This document shows, one piece after another, positions 11,221 through 22,782 of a DNA stretch of 64,000 nucleotides (positions are counted from its first letter, which is position 1; each line of letters begins with the position of its first letter). Under the pieces are notes generated by a model that searched no databases, was not told the origin of the DNA, and saw nothing but the letters and a program-made list of their open reading frames with translations. The DNA lies in assembly GCA_021464415.1 (NCBI GenBank), contig CM038467.1, positions 47,925,715 to 47,989,714 of the forward strand. The letters are read 5' to 3'. Both the position numbers and the translations under genes were made by a program. The DNA comes from Lonicera japonica (Eukaryota; Streptophyta; Magnoliopsida; Dipsacales; Caprifoliaceae).

Positions 11221-11636
11221 CTTACAATTTATTTAGTTTTAAAAAACTTATATATGAAAACCAAATCGAAACCGAAAAGTTTGGTTCGGGTTTGGATTTG
11301 GAAGATTTAGAACCGAACTAAACCGTTTGGGTCGCCTAAGATTTATCCCAACCGAAATTGTGTATTTTTTTGTTCTTAACAATATTCCAGTCCTATTGCA
11401 CCAAGGTAATGTGTACATATTCGGCACAATCAGCGCAATCGTAAAGTATGTGCATATTATTTCGGTGCAATAGGACTGAGCCAATGTTAGAGTGTTTTAA
11501 TATGTGTAATTCACACTATCAAAAATTAAAGGGCATACAAGTGCCCACCTTACCTTGCACTTGGCCCAACACCGGTGATAGTCAATCGGTTGAAAGAGTT
11601 AGGCTTTGGCATTGGAGGCATTAATGTGATGATAAA
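11221..11636. repeat. Unclassified host repeat, right part
   Basis: AT-rich sequence with 'accgaaccaaac' words resembling an inverted version of 4130-4260. It contains the fold-back at 11391-11485. No coding signal. Confidence 0.3.
11391..11485. repeat. Fold-back: 15-bp perfect inverted repeat with imperfect inner stem
   Basis: CAGTCCTATTGCACC and its exact complement GGTGCAATAGGACTG enclose about 65 bases whose halves are also partly complementary (gtaatgtgtacata / tatgtgcatatt). A related word, GGTGCAATAGCACTGAG, is at about 4049-4065. It could be a small MITE or a folded precursor. Confidence 0.55.
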
Positions 11637-12716
11637 TGTTAAAAACTATAAACGCATGCGAAGTGAATTAACCTAGGTTTATTATTCTCTGGAATATGCA
11701 GAAAATAATTTTAATTGATAGAGTATAAATAAACCTAAGAGTCTACCAAGTTTATTTCATAAAATATACTTAATCTTGTCTAGCATGCATTAATGAATTT
11801 AACAATCAAACACAAATAATCAAGACAAGATATAACGAGGTATCCCTGCAGTGCAGGACTAATCCTCAACAAACAATTCCACTATTAAATCATAGAGGTA
11901 CAAACTCGATTAATCACTAATCGACTAGACGTACAAGTCTTGAATCGCTCAAGAACAACTTTAGCATTACCCTTAGTGCAGTAGCTTCCTCCTTGAATAT
12001 CTCGATTTGGAACACAGAGTATCGCACACCTCGGACTCGCTCCGATCTCCTTGATAGCCTAGCGATTCAACAATTGGTTCGGGATCTTTGTTCTTGGAGA
12101 AGAAGAATTAATTTGGCATGAAGATAGATTCAAACACTAGGTGGTAATGTAATGAAAAAAGCTCTTGAAAATTGTGTATATTTATTAAGAAAATAGCGTT
12201 AATGAACGCTGGGCAAGGGGTTTAATTTATAAGAAAGAATTGAGTCAGTTTCCTTTTTGAATAAGGAAACATAAGCCAACAGATAAGATTTTACAATAAA
12301 AAATCAATGCTCAGAAACCTTGCCGGACCGGTACAAATTAGCAAAGTGTGTACCACTCCACCATTTCGAGAAAACTGTTTTCCATGGAATTGATCAACTA
12401 GCTCCAAACCGGTCCACATTATTACAAAATGTATTGGCCCACCCTTTTACCATATGGAAAACATTGATTTCTAAAGCAGAACTCCTTACAAAATCACACC
12501 TTAGATTAAAAACAAATATCAAACTGATTTAATCACCACCTAGACTAAGAAACCATCTTATTTTACCAAGCTTACCAATATGATGACCAAAGTTTGCATA
12601 ATCTTCGGAAGCTTCTACTAAGTGAAATCTTCAAAGAATAGCTCTAGCGATGCAACAAGATTACATATGAAAAAACGTTTTGTCGACGGAATTAAGCCAA
12701 CATATAAAACCTTACA
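11637..12716 (-). mobile_element. LTR 1 of the tandem copia-type array
   Basis: About 1.08 kb, ending CCTTACA on the plus strand (TGTAAGG on minus). A TATA-like box (TTATAAATTAAA on minus) is at about 12220-12231 with ACCGGT-containing boxes upstream at 12323-12425. The left border lacks a primer site, so this is the outer 3' LTR of the array. Confidence 0.6.
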
Positions 12717-13491
12717 AACTCCCCCATTGGCTATTCCGAGACAAAACACAATACATCCTAAACAGACTCAAACAACTAGACAATTATAACAACGCAATCC
12801 CAAACGAAATTATAATTATACATAGACATTTTGAGCCTAACCAAACAAACTAGAACCTCGACACATGCCAACACATCAAGCTTCTAGCGGATGTACTTAA
12901 ACTACACCTGAAACATCACAACTCAAAACAAATACCGTGCAAAGCATCTGGGATAAATATGATCATGACAAACAATCGAGACACTTAATAATCAATCAAT
13001 TCCAAGTATAAATCTCCCCCTAAGCATGTACACTTCTCCCCCTTTTTGTGAAGGATAGCCAAAAAACAAAAAAGCATAAAGAATGCCACAACCACATAGA
13101 TAGAATAAAACACACATAGCATATATTAACAAAAAGGTGTGTGGAAGATAAAAACTGCAACAAATGAACAAAAACATGTTTGAAGTTAAACAAACATAAG
13201 TTTTAGAATATAGAAACGCCTAAATCATAAAATTTATCACTCCTCGCAGCCATACTCGGAGCCGGAACTCTCCGATGCAGAATCACTGTCGTCTGCTTCT
13301 TCTTCGACTACAATTGCTTCTTCTTTTTCTTCTTCTCCTTCTTCTTGAGCTGTGTTGTCCTTCTTCTTCTCCGATGCACTTGCTTATCGATGTTCTGAAC
13401 TTGTTTCCCAATCACATGCTGATTGTGCAGAAATCTCTACATTCTCTCGATGAAGACAATCTAGCTTGTGAAAGATTCTTTTAATACCAAT
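12717..13491 (-). mobile_element. Internal region 1 of the tandem array
   Basis: On the minus strand: degenerate primer site next to 13491, a small acidic open frame ending SESSGSEYGCEE at 13237, then an untranslated part with two GGGGGAG tracts near 13015-13050, and a polypurine tract at about 12718-12724. No gag, protease, RT or integrase motifs. Confidence 0.55.
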
Positions 13492-13931
13492 TGAAAAACT
13501 ATAAACGCGTGCGGAGTGAATTAACTTGTATAGCATGCACCAATGAATTTAACAATCAAACACAAATATTCAAGACAAGATATAACGAGGTATCCCTATA
13601 GTGTAGGACTAATCCTCAACAAATAATTCCACTATTAAATCACAAAGGTACAAACTCGATTAATCACTAATCGACTAGACGTACAAGTCTTGAATCGCTC
13701 GAGAACAACTCTAGCAGTAACCTCTTGTACAACAGCTTCCTCTTCGACTCCCTTGTTTGGAACACAGCGTATCGTACGACTCGGACTCGTTCTGATCTCC
13801 TTGATAGCCTCGCGCTTCAGTAATGGGTTGGGGATCTTTGTTCTTGGAGAAGAACAATTAATTTGGCATGAAGATAGATTCAAACCCTGGGTGGTGGTGT
13901 AATGGAAAAAAGCTCTGGGCATGGGGTGTAA

Positions 13932-16900
13932 TGTGACGCCCCGAATCCCATTCCTAGATTTTCACCTCCGGGACCCGGTTAATCACGGTGCCATACGCGA
14001 CGTCGGGATTAAATTAAAATAATTAAAATAATATCTAAAACATTTCTTGTATAAAATTTCAATTTAGAAATTTTTTGGCATGTGGAGTCTATAAATTTAA
14101 TAATTCCAAAAACCTGTATATAACAATGTAAGTTTCAAAAGCCTTTGAAACAAACTCCACATTCACATAGATTCATATCCAACCACTTAATTTCAATCGT
14201 TTTACAATCCCATTTCCTCCAACGAGGTCCCAAGAAATACTAATAAGTTAAACAACATTTTCATAATACGTGATATCTTAATTCAATTACACAAAGCATT
14301 CAAAAGATATGGGTTTTATAATCATCATGTCGTCCTTAGACAACTACATAGTTCTATGCTATCAGAGGCTCCCTAGACTCGTACACGTGCCATCCCTCGA
14401 AGAGTACCAGCAAAACTATTTTGGGAAAATGGGTGTGAGCCAAACGGGCTCAGTGGGAACTATAAAGTTTGTATATGAAATATGTTTTAGAAATAATGCG
14501 TGCGAGGTGCAGTAGTGAAAGTACTTTGCTTTTTGTAATAAAAATCAATTTATAATATGCATGCCAATGCTTTCCCCACCCGAGAACATAATGAAATATA
14601 GGGATTATCCGAAAATACAATTAAAACCATAGTATTAATATAACATAACCTTGAACCATATAGGTACTGTAAAGTAATTATCATTAGAGTTCTAGTAATC
14701 CATATCCAAAAAATATGTGTTCCCATCTTGTGTACAAATATATAAAACCGTTGGTGAGTTTATAAAACATGGTACAACCATATGTTAGAAATATTCATTT
14801 TTCGATAATTCCCAGGCCATATAGTAACATTTCCGTAAACCAAATCCCGAGCCAATATTTCAATAATCCCGTGTATATCCATACGTCACCAGGTCGGCAT
14901 TTCGTGGCCTTTCAACCACGCGGCAGCAGGGCCTCCTGTTATTTTTCGTGCACGGTTTCGGGTCTTTCACCAAGGGGCGCTCGGTCCCAATTTTCGGCCC
15001 CAACCTTTAGAGATCAAACCTGGGACCGTATCACAATATCCATAATAGTAACTCAATGGCTCATCCAGGATGCAATCATGTCACAATTCCACATTTCAGC
15101 TTTCATAAGCACTTTCCATGACTTAGCCAACATGGGAATTTATAGTAAAAACATTTCTAACAAGTATAAATAATCATCTTCATCTCAAAAGTATTCTCAA
15201 CACATCCAAAATTGTATAAATATCATAATTATATTTACGAAGGTATAAAATACTATAATCCACATACTTGGATCAAATGTACGTTCAATATACATATATA
15301 GTATATTTATCATACTCACTTTCTAAATATTATATAATGATACATATGTTGTATATCAAACTAGATTCGTCCAGTCCGTCAACTAGCAACTTGATTAAAA
15401 TTTAGTTTCCAAACTCATCAATAGGAGAATTCCTCGGTATAATATCAAATTGGCCCCAAGCCAAGCATTAGCCATAATTTATAATTATTTAACTTGATAT
15501 GAACTTCCCCATATAGTTTTCAAATTGTTTCCAAACCAAAAGTGTCAAAGATTTGCCTGGCTTAGTTACGGACTAGCGAGTTTCAACCATTTTCTCAAAA
15601 CTAGTTCTTAAAATATATATATAACAACAATACCATAACATAGATACTTATAATCAAACCATACTTTTAATTCCATATACACCTCAGTATATATGCGTAT
15701 CATAGTTTTATGTTAACTATCATATTCATATACAAGGGTCGTATACTAACCTTCCTCATAAACCATTTATAATTAGGGCTTTTCGTATAAGAATAATATT
15801 GAAGTCATATGCAATGCAAAGTAACCAATGAATCTCAAGAAAATTCCCCCAAGGCCCCATGAACATGCAATTTGATTGAAAGCCCCAAGTTTGGTTTAAT
15901 TAGAAGCTTACAATACATAATACTTTGAAATAAAGCTTGGGTACTAGTGTTCCCACCTCTCAAGAGCTTAAATTCCATAAATGAAGACTTGATGATGCAC
16001 CTTCGTCAAGATCACAAAACCCTAGCTTCTCCGCTTGAGCTCCAATGGTGGGAGAGATAAAAGGAATGATGAATAGTGCGAATTTGGCCCCAAATCTTGT
16101 ATATAAAAGATGAACCCTCAATGATCCCTCAAAAATCCCTAACTCTCTCTCTAGAACCCCCAAATGTGTTGTGTATGTGTGTTGGTCGAAAATTATGATG
16201 TATGGGGTTTAAAGAGGTGAAAATTCGAGTTAAACACAGTCAAAACCGACATTCAGGGTTGTCAGAGTGATATACTAAAAGCCATGATTTTATTATTATT
16301 GGTTTTGATATGTTATATAGACTCGGTTTTGCTATTTTAATGAGAATCTTTATAGGCAATGATTGCATGATATTATTTATTTAAATATTGTGCATGTGTG
16401 TGTCTTTTATTCCATATAGTAGATGATTTGGTGTGTAGAGTATAGCTTACACATAGAGGATCATATCATCGGTTCTTGTGGAATATAAGTTTATTGGTTC
16501 ACGGTCTTAGATGGAATTGGACAACCATCGGTAGGATTGTAGCACAAATTTTAGTAGTTTATCTTGACTACAGGAAATGGTACAGTTTTAACTCATTGTG
16601 CTAGTACACTTTATGTGTATTGAACAGGACTAGTTTGGGTTAATTGTTTTTATACTGACTATATAAAACAATTTAAAATCCCATGGTTATTATGATTACT
16701 TATGCTCTTAATCTTGAAATTAATTATAGACATATATATGTAGTGTTTGTTGTTTTGACTCATTAAAAGTGAGATTCATTTATGGATCAATAATCTTCGT
16801 GAATTGGATGGTGACACTATATGTATGATGAATATTAATTATTGACAGAATCCGCGTCCCGGTATAGGGATTGATGATAACCCCTTGAGAAGCTTATAAG

Positions 16901-18190
16901 TTTTGATCATGTCAAACCCTGCAGGTGGATTATGTTAATATGACATGTCAAATAAGTTAAGTGGTAGGCTCAAGGATTAAGAAGTCATTTAAATATAATT
17001 GTCAGTAATTTAATTTAAATGAGGTTACTATATATCTTAACGTGGGGAGAATAATAAGTATTTAATAATAAGGAGCTCGAAATATAATTTTGAGATAAGG
17101 ACGGGAGTGCAATTATAATTCTTTAGTGGTGTGAATTATAATTTATGGAAGGAATCAATTCTTAATCGAATTAGGATTCCAATTTTTCATAGTAAGCCCA
17201 AACACTTATTTCTCCTTAGGGTCCATATCGTAGCCTTTTATATATGCCAGCCTTGCCTCTTCTCTCGACACAATAATTCTCACGAATTTAGGGTTTGTGC
17301 CGTAGAGAGTAGAGAAGGAGATCTTGGTGATACCGCAGCCCACACTCGGTACAGGATTGCACGGTGAAAGGAATACGATAGAAGATCTTAAGGTTCTATC
17401 AAGCCCGTGTTCTCGATTCGTCTCCACTAATCCCTGTTCGTGCTGAGACGAGATCAAACCAGAGAGATCGCAAAGGTAAAATCCGATTCCGCACTAGGGT
17501 TTTACATAAGTATTTTTGTTCGGTCTATACGCAATATTAAACGATTCTGGAACTAAGTTTCCATCAAGGGTACCATGATCGATCATGGAATACCCCATTT
17601 TCGATCATGGAGTCCACTGCCGGAACAGGCATTTTGGATCTGGAGCACTGTTCGTAATTCTGTCATAACTTTTCACTCGGGACTCCGATTTAGGTAATCT
17701 TTATGTCCACGGAAAGCTAACTCGAAGATCTACAACTTTGTAAGAGGAAGGTTTCCTAAATTATGAATGAAAAATTCTCAGAAATACCCCGAAGACAGCA
17801 CTTTGCCAAAGTGCTACCGAAACGATCATAATTTACTAACCGGCTTACTTTACACGTTGTTTTGACCAACGAGGAGTACGAATTGGACTTCGGTCAAAAC
17901 ACGAAAGTTGTAGAATGGTACGAAATATAGACCAATTCGAACAGGAAACGTAGAAGTTACAGTAGACCACATAAATCGCGTAAGACCGAAACATATGATT
18001 TACAAGCCGGAATCGATTCGGACCACCCGAATCACTAAACGATCTCTCACATGAGTGTAAACAGGCTACTATGACTAGTGAAAGACAATAGTACGCTATA
18101 AGGCTCCACAATACACGATTTCACCTCTCACGGTGAAATGGACAAACAAGTGAAGATGATTATAGTGAATTGAAAGGGCGGGGTATTACA
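13932..18190 (-). mobile_element. Long solo LTR, 'TGTGACGCCCC' family (copy 2)
   Basis: TGTGACGCCCC...GGGTATTACA with a perfect TGTAA duplication (13927-13931, 18191-18195). After removing the nested LTR 16260-17571 it is about 2.95 kb and colinear with 4690-9025. No coding domains; bases 14940-15030 hold a conserved non-coding block (CACGGTTTCGGGTCTTTCAC) also present at 7115-7195. Confidence 0.7.
16260..17566 (+). mobile_element. Solo LTR, 'TGTCAGAGTGATA' family
   Basis: TGTCAGAGTG...TTTCCATCA, 1307 bp, with a perfect AGGGT duplication (16255-16259, 17567-17571). The uninterrupted site is at 8391-8395 in the sister LTR. No internal coding domains or primer site. The end style suggests copia, but the clade is not assigned. 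Confidence 0.75.
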
Positions 18191-18733
18191 TGTAATTTAA
18201 AAGAAAGAATTGACTCAGTTTCCTTTTTGAATAAGAAAAAATAAGCCAACATATAAGATTTTAAGTTAAAAAATCAATGCTCAAAAACCATGACGTACCG
18301 GTACACATTAGCAAAGTGCGTACCGGTCCACCAATAACCGCCGGACATGTCCACCAAGAGAAATGTGTACCGGTCCACTATTTCGAGAAAATTGTTTTCC
18401 ATGGAATTTATCAACTAGTGCTGGCCCGGTCCACATTATTACAAAGTGTAGCAGCCCACCATTTTACCAGATGGAAAACATTGATTTCTAACGCAGAACT
18501 CCTTACGAAATCACACCTTAGATTAAAAACAAATATCAAACTGATTTAAATACCACCTAGACTAAGAAACCATCATATTTTACCAAGCTTACCAATATGA
18601 TGACCAAAGTTTGCATAATCTTCGAAAGCTTCTATTAAGTGAAATCTTCAAAGAATAGCTCTATCGATGCAACAAGATTACAGATGAAAAAACGTTTTGT
18701 CGACGAAATTAAGCCAACATATAAAACCTTATA

Positions 18734-19559
18734 AACTCCCCCATTATCTATTCCGAGACAAAACACAATACATCCTAATCAGACTCAAACAACTAGACAA
18801 ATATAACAATGCAATCCCAAACGAAATTATAATTATACATAGACATTTTGAGCCTAACCAAACAAACTAGAACCTCGACACATGCTAACACATTGAGCTT
18901 CTAGCGGATGTACTTAAACTGCACCTGAAACATCACAACTCAAAACAAATACCGTGAAAAGCATCTGGGATAAATATGGTCATGACAAACAATCAAGACA
19001 CTCAATAATCAATAGATTCCAAGTATAAATCTCCCCCTAAACATGTGCACTTCTCCCCCTTTTTGTGAGGGGTAGCCATAAAACAAACAAGCATAAAGGA
19101 TGCCACAACCACACAGATATAATAAAACACACATAGCATATATTAACAAAAAGGTGTGTGGAAGGCATAAACTGCAGCAAATGAACCAAAACATGTTTGA
19201 AGTTAAACAAACAAAAGTTTTATAATCTAGAAACTCCTAAATCATAAGACCTATCACTCGGAGCCGCCATACTCGGAGCCGGAACTCTCCGATGCAGAAT
19301 CACTGTCGTATGCTTCTTCTTTGACTGCAGATGCTTCTTCTTTGACTGCTTGAGCTGTGTTGTTCGTCCTAGGATTAGAAGGGCTTGCCTCAACGTCATA
19401 ATCATTCTGAAACTCCGAAAGCGTTATGTGATTGCCAGTGTGATGCCCTTGCTTCCCGATGTTCTGAACTTGCTTCCCAATCACATGCTGATTGTGCCGA
19501 ATCTTTACATTCTCTCGATGAAGAAAATCCAGCTTGTGAAGTATTATTTTGATACCAAT
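18734..19559 (-). mobile_element. Internal region 2 of the tandem array
   Basis: Same layout as internal region 1: primer site next to 19559, small acidic open frame (19254-19484), GGGGGAG tracts near 19031-19060, polypurine tract at 18735. No polymerase genes. Confidence 0.55.
19254..19484 (-). CDS. Small acidic protein of the non-autonomous element (76 aa)
   Basis: It begins near the primer site and ends in a Ser/Glu/Asp-rich tail (SDSASESSGSEYGG). The same tail is in the sister internals (13237 and 21202), with the frame kept despite length changes in a Glu/Ala-rich spacer. I do not recognise the family; it could be a remnant of a copia reading frame or a small element-specific protein. 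No signal peptide or membrane segment was seen. Confidence 0.35.
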   Translation of the reverse strand: MIGKQVQNIGKQGHHTGNHITLSEFQNDYDVEASPSNPRTNNTAQAVKEEASAVKEEAYDSDSASESSGSEYGGSE

Positions 19560-20681
19560 TAAAAAAACTATAAACGCGTGCGGAGTGAATTAACCTAGAT
19601 TTATTATTCTCTGGAATATGCGGAAAATATTTCTAATTAATATAGTAGATATAAACCTAAGAGTCTACCAAGTTTATTTCAGAAAATATGCTTTATCTTG
19701 TCTATCATGCATCAATGAATTTAACAATCAAACACAAATAATCAAGAAAAGATATAATGAGGTATCCCTACAGTGCAGTACTAATCCTCAACAAACAATT
19801 CCACTATTAAATCACAGAGGTACAAACTCGATTAATCACTAATCGACTAGATGTACAAGTCTTGAATCGCTCAAGAACAACTCTAGCAGCAACCTCTAGT
19901 GCAGCAGCTTCCTCCCTGAATTTCTCGATTTGGAACACAGCGTATCGCACACCTCAGACTCGCTCCGATCTCCTTGATAGCCTCGCGCTTCAGTAATGGG
20001 TTCTAGATCTTTGTTCTTGGAGAAGAACAATTAATTTGGCAAGAAGATATATTCAAACCCTGGGTGGTGGTGTAATGGAAAAAGCTCTTGAAAATTGTGA
20101 ATATTGATTAAGAAAAGAGTGTTAATGAACTCTGGGCAAGGGATTTAATTTATAAGAAAGAATTGAGTCAGTTTCCTTTTTGAATAAGGAAACATAATCC
20201 AACAGATAAGATTTTACGATAAAAAATCAATGCTCAGAAACCTTACCGGACCGATACACATTAGCTAAGTGCGTACCAGTCCACCAAGAGAAATGTGTAC
20301 CGGTCCACCATTTCGAGAAAACTAATGGATTTATCATCTAGGCTCGATCCACAATATTAAGTGAAACTACCGGTGATCCACAATATTACAAAGTGTACCG
20401 GCCCACCCTTTTACCAGATGGAAAACATTGATTTCTAACGTAAAACTCCTTACGAAATCACACCTCAGATTAAAAACAAATATCAAACTGATTTAATCAC
20501 CTCCTAGACTAAGAAACCATCCTATTTTACCAAGCTTACCAATATGATGACCAAAGTTTGCATAATCTTCGGAAGCTTCTATTAAGTGAAATCTTCAAAG
20601 AATAGCTTTAGCGATGCAACAAGATTACATATGAAAAAAAGTTTTTGTCGACGGAATTAAGCCAACATATAAAACCTTATA
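19560..20681 (-). mobile_element. LTR 3 of the tandem array
   Basis: About 1.12 kb and uninterrupted, so it is the best reference for this LTR. TATA-like box at about 20138-20148 and ACCGGT-type boxes at 20245-20400. It contains the site equivalent to the insertion point in LTR 2. Confidence 0.65.
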
Positions 20682-21522
20682 AACTCCCCCGTTGGCAATT
20701 CCTAGACAAAACACAATACATCCTAAACAGACTCAAACAACTAGACAATTATAACAACACAATCCCAAACAGAATTATAATTATACATAGACATTTTAAG
20801 CCTAACCAAACAAACTAGAACCTCGACACATGCTAACACATCAAGCTTCTAGCGGATGTACTTAAACTGCACCTGAAACATCACAACTCAAAACAAATAC
20901 CGTGAAAAGCATCTGGGATAAATATGATCATGACAAACAATCAAGACACTCAATAATCAATCAATTCCAAGTATAAATCTCCCCCTAAACATGTGCACTT
21001 CTCCCCCTTTTTTTGAGGGATAGCCAAAAAAAAAACAAGCATAAAGAATACCACAACCACACAGAGAAAATAAAACACACATAACATATATTAACAAAAT
21101 GGTGTGTGGAAGACATAAACTGTAGCAAATGAACCAAAACATGCTTGAAGTTAAAAAAACATAGGTTTTAGAATATAAAAACTCCTAAATCATAAGATCT
21201 ATTACTCCTCGCCGCCATACTCGGAGCCGGAACTCTCCGATGCAAAATCACTGTCGTATGCTTCTTCTTCGGCTACAGTTGCTACTTCTTCTTTTTCTTC
21301 TTTTTCTTCTTCTTGAGATGTGTTGTCTGTCCTAGGATCAGAAGGGCCTGCCTTAACGTCATAATCATTCTGAAACTCAGGAAGCGCTACGTGATTGCCA
21401 ATGTGATGCACTTGCTTCCCGATGTTCTAAATTTGCTTCCCAATCACATGCTGATTGTGCCGAATCTCTACATTCTCTCGATGAAGACAATCAAGCTTGT
21501 GAAGAATTCTTTTGATACCAAT
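20682..21522 (-). mobile_element. Internal region 3 of the tandem array
   Basis: The primer site next to 21522 is the best preserved (TGGTATCAAAAGAA on minus). It contains the acidic open frame 21202-21411 and GGGGGAG tracts near 20980-21010. No polymerase genes. Confidence 0.55.
21202..21411 (-). CDS. Small acidic protein, second copy (69 aa)
   Basis: Homologous to 19254-19484: shared NHVALPEFQNDYDV-type core and SESSGSEYGG tail, with a longer Glu/Lys spacer (EEEKEEKEE). Conservation of frame and stop position in both copies is the only support for it being a real protein. Confidence 0.35.
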   Translation of the reverse strand: MHHIGNHVALPEFQNDYDVKAGPSDPRTDNTSQEEEKEEKEEVATVAEEEAYDSDFASESSGSEYGGEE

Positions 21523-21813
21523 TGAAAAACTATAAAAACACGTGCGAAGGAATTAACCTAGGTTTATTATTTTTAATTTAAGTAATAATTTAATTTAAAT
21601 AAAAAAAAATAAACCTAAGAGTCTACCAAGTTTATTTCAGAAAATATGCCTAATCTTGTCTAGCAAGCATCAATGAATTTAACAATCAAACACAAATAAT
21701 CAAGACAAGATATAACGAGGTATCCCTGCATTGTAGGACTAATCCTCAACAAACAATTCCGCTATTAAATCACAGAGGTACAAACTCGATTAATCACTAA
21801 CCGACTAGACGCA
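21523..21813 (-). mobile_element. LTR 4 of the tandem array, cut by the Tat-type insertion
   Basis: The first 291 bases match LTRs 1-3, then the sequence breaks at 'ctagacgca|TGATGG', where the others continue 'ctagacgtacaagtc'. The remainder is not found in the window because the inserting element runs into the assembly gap. Confidence 0.65.
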
Positions 21814-22702
21814 TGATGGTGCAAATTATTTATCCAATTTACCCCGCCAACCTCGAGCTGACACGAGGCCGTCTACGTCAGCTATCAGGCCTGCTTCTAT
21901 ACAAGGAGCTCGGAGGAGCCCTATTATGACTTTGTAAGAAGGATAAAGCCCCTCGAGGGCTGGGTACTCGCTCAAGGGTCAATTACGTACGACAAATTAT
22001 GAGGCCCGGGCTCCAGAGCTCTTTCGGCGAGCTCCAAAGCTCTCTCTCTCTCACCCAATCACTTTGTCAAAGTGGTTAGCGAAAGCATGGGAAACTGCCA
22101 CCTGCTCTACAGAACGCGCATAACTCCCCTCACCTTCACTAAATGCACACCAACTACATTTATTGCACCTGAATTCATGGAGAAACAAGGTCAGAGTTGG
22201 TACTGATCGAAGCATGGCCCCAGACCCGCTCTAGGAGCTCTAGCCACACACCTCCTCCAGTCATATATATACAAGAAGCATTTACTTCTCCCAACAACCA
22301 AGTTTTAATTAAGTTCCAATTGAGAAGAATTAGAGAGAGTCAATACACACCACAATAAGCACAAAAGACAGAAGCAGAGCTCCGTAGCTTGCTTCATGGC
22401 ACCTCAGTTAAAGAGACTAAATTGTATTTAGTTCAGCATTCCTTCTATTGTAATTTTGAGAGAATAGAATAGCCAGAGAGACTTTCGTGAGTTTTAACAC
22501 TTGTTGGTTTACTATCAATACAAGGCAAATTGAGCTCCTAGCTCTATTCCACATGGGAGGACTAACCCGTATGTTCATACGAGGCCAACCTCCTCCATAA
22601 ATTCTTGACTCTCTTAAATTCAGTACCTTTACCATTCCAATCATTTGTCATAACCTTTTGACTGTGTAGTTTAAAATACCCTTCCAGTTTTTAGCACCAA
22701 CA
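21814..22702 (+). mobile_element. 5' LTR of a Tat-type Ty3/gypsy element
   Basis: TGATGGTGC...GCACCAACA, 889 bp, followed by a primer site. A TATA box (CATATATATACAAG) is at about 22262-22275. The upstream part is rich in GAGCTC/AGAGCTCT words (22011-22060, 22233-22242). The likely left target duplication is ACGCA (21809-21813). Confidence 0.75.
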
Positions 22703-22705
22703 GTT

Positions 22706-22721
22706 TGGCGCCGTCTATGGG
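22706..22721 (+). other. Primer-binding site (tRNA-Asp type)
   Basis: TGGCGCCGTCTATGGG begins three bases after the LTR. The first nine bases match the complement of the 3' end of plant tRNA-Asp(GTC) as I remember it (TGGCGCCGTTGCCGG). This primer type is usual in Tat/RIRE2-like elements. Confidence 0.75.
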
Positions 22722-22782
22722 AAGGACAATTTCTCAAAGTCACATACCCCCTCAAAAGCTATAAAAGCACCCAAAATCTACG

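Larger units (their letters stand above)
13492..18733 (-). mobile_element. LTR 2 of the tandem array, split by a 4.26-kb insertion
   Basis: The left part is 13492-13931, the right part 18191-18733; the TGTAA duplication flanks the insert. It carries a small deletion after 'aaaaaagctct' relative to LTRs 1 and 3. The right part has the clearest promoter boxes of the family: GTACCGGTAC (18295-18304, perfect palindrome) and GTACCGGTCCAC twice. Confidence 0.65.
11637..21813 (-). mobile_element. Tandem multimer of a small non-autonomous copia-type element (4 LTRs, 3 internal regions)
   Basis: LTRs at 11637-12716, 13492-18733 (interrupted), 19560-20681 and 21523-21813 (interrupted) alternate with internal regions 12717-13491, 18734-19559 and 20682-21522, all in one orientation. 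At each internal/LTR border the minus strand reads AATTGGTATCAAAA, a degenerate tRNA-iMet primer site (TGGTATC...), and at the other border a GGGGGAG polypurine tract before TGTAAGG or TTATAAGG. The internals are only about 0.8 kb and encode no polymerase. Sharing of LTRs between neighbours fits unequal exchange or a multimeric insertion. Confidence 0.7.

Noticed and set aside
3887..11560. One large DNA transposon with inverted ends spanning the host repeat
   Set aside because: Words at the two ends resemble each other in inverted order, but no clean terminal repeat or target duplication could be aligned by eye.
22011..22060. GAGCTC-rich stretch of the Tat-type LTR as another palindrome array
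   Set aside because: Only six-base palindromes mixed with a CT run; weaker than in the other families and possibly just composition.
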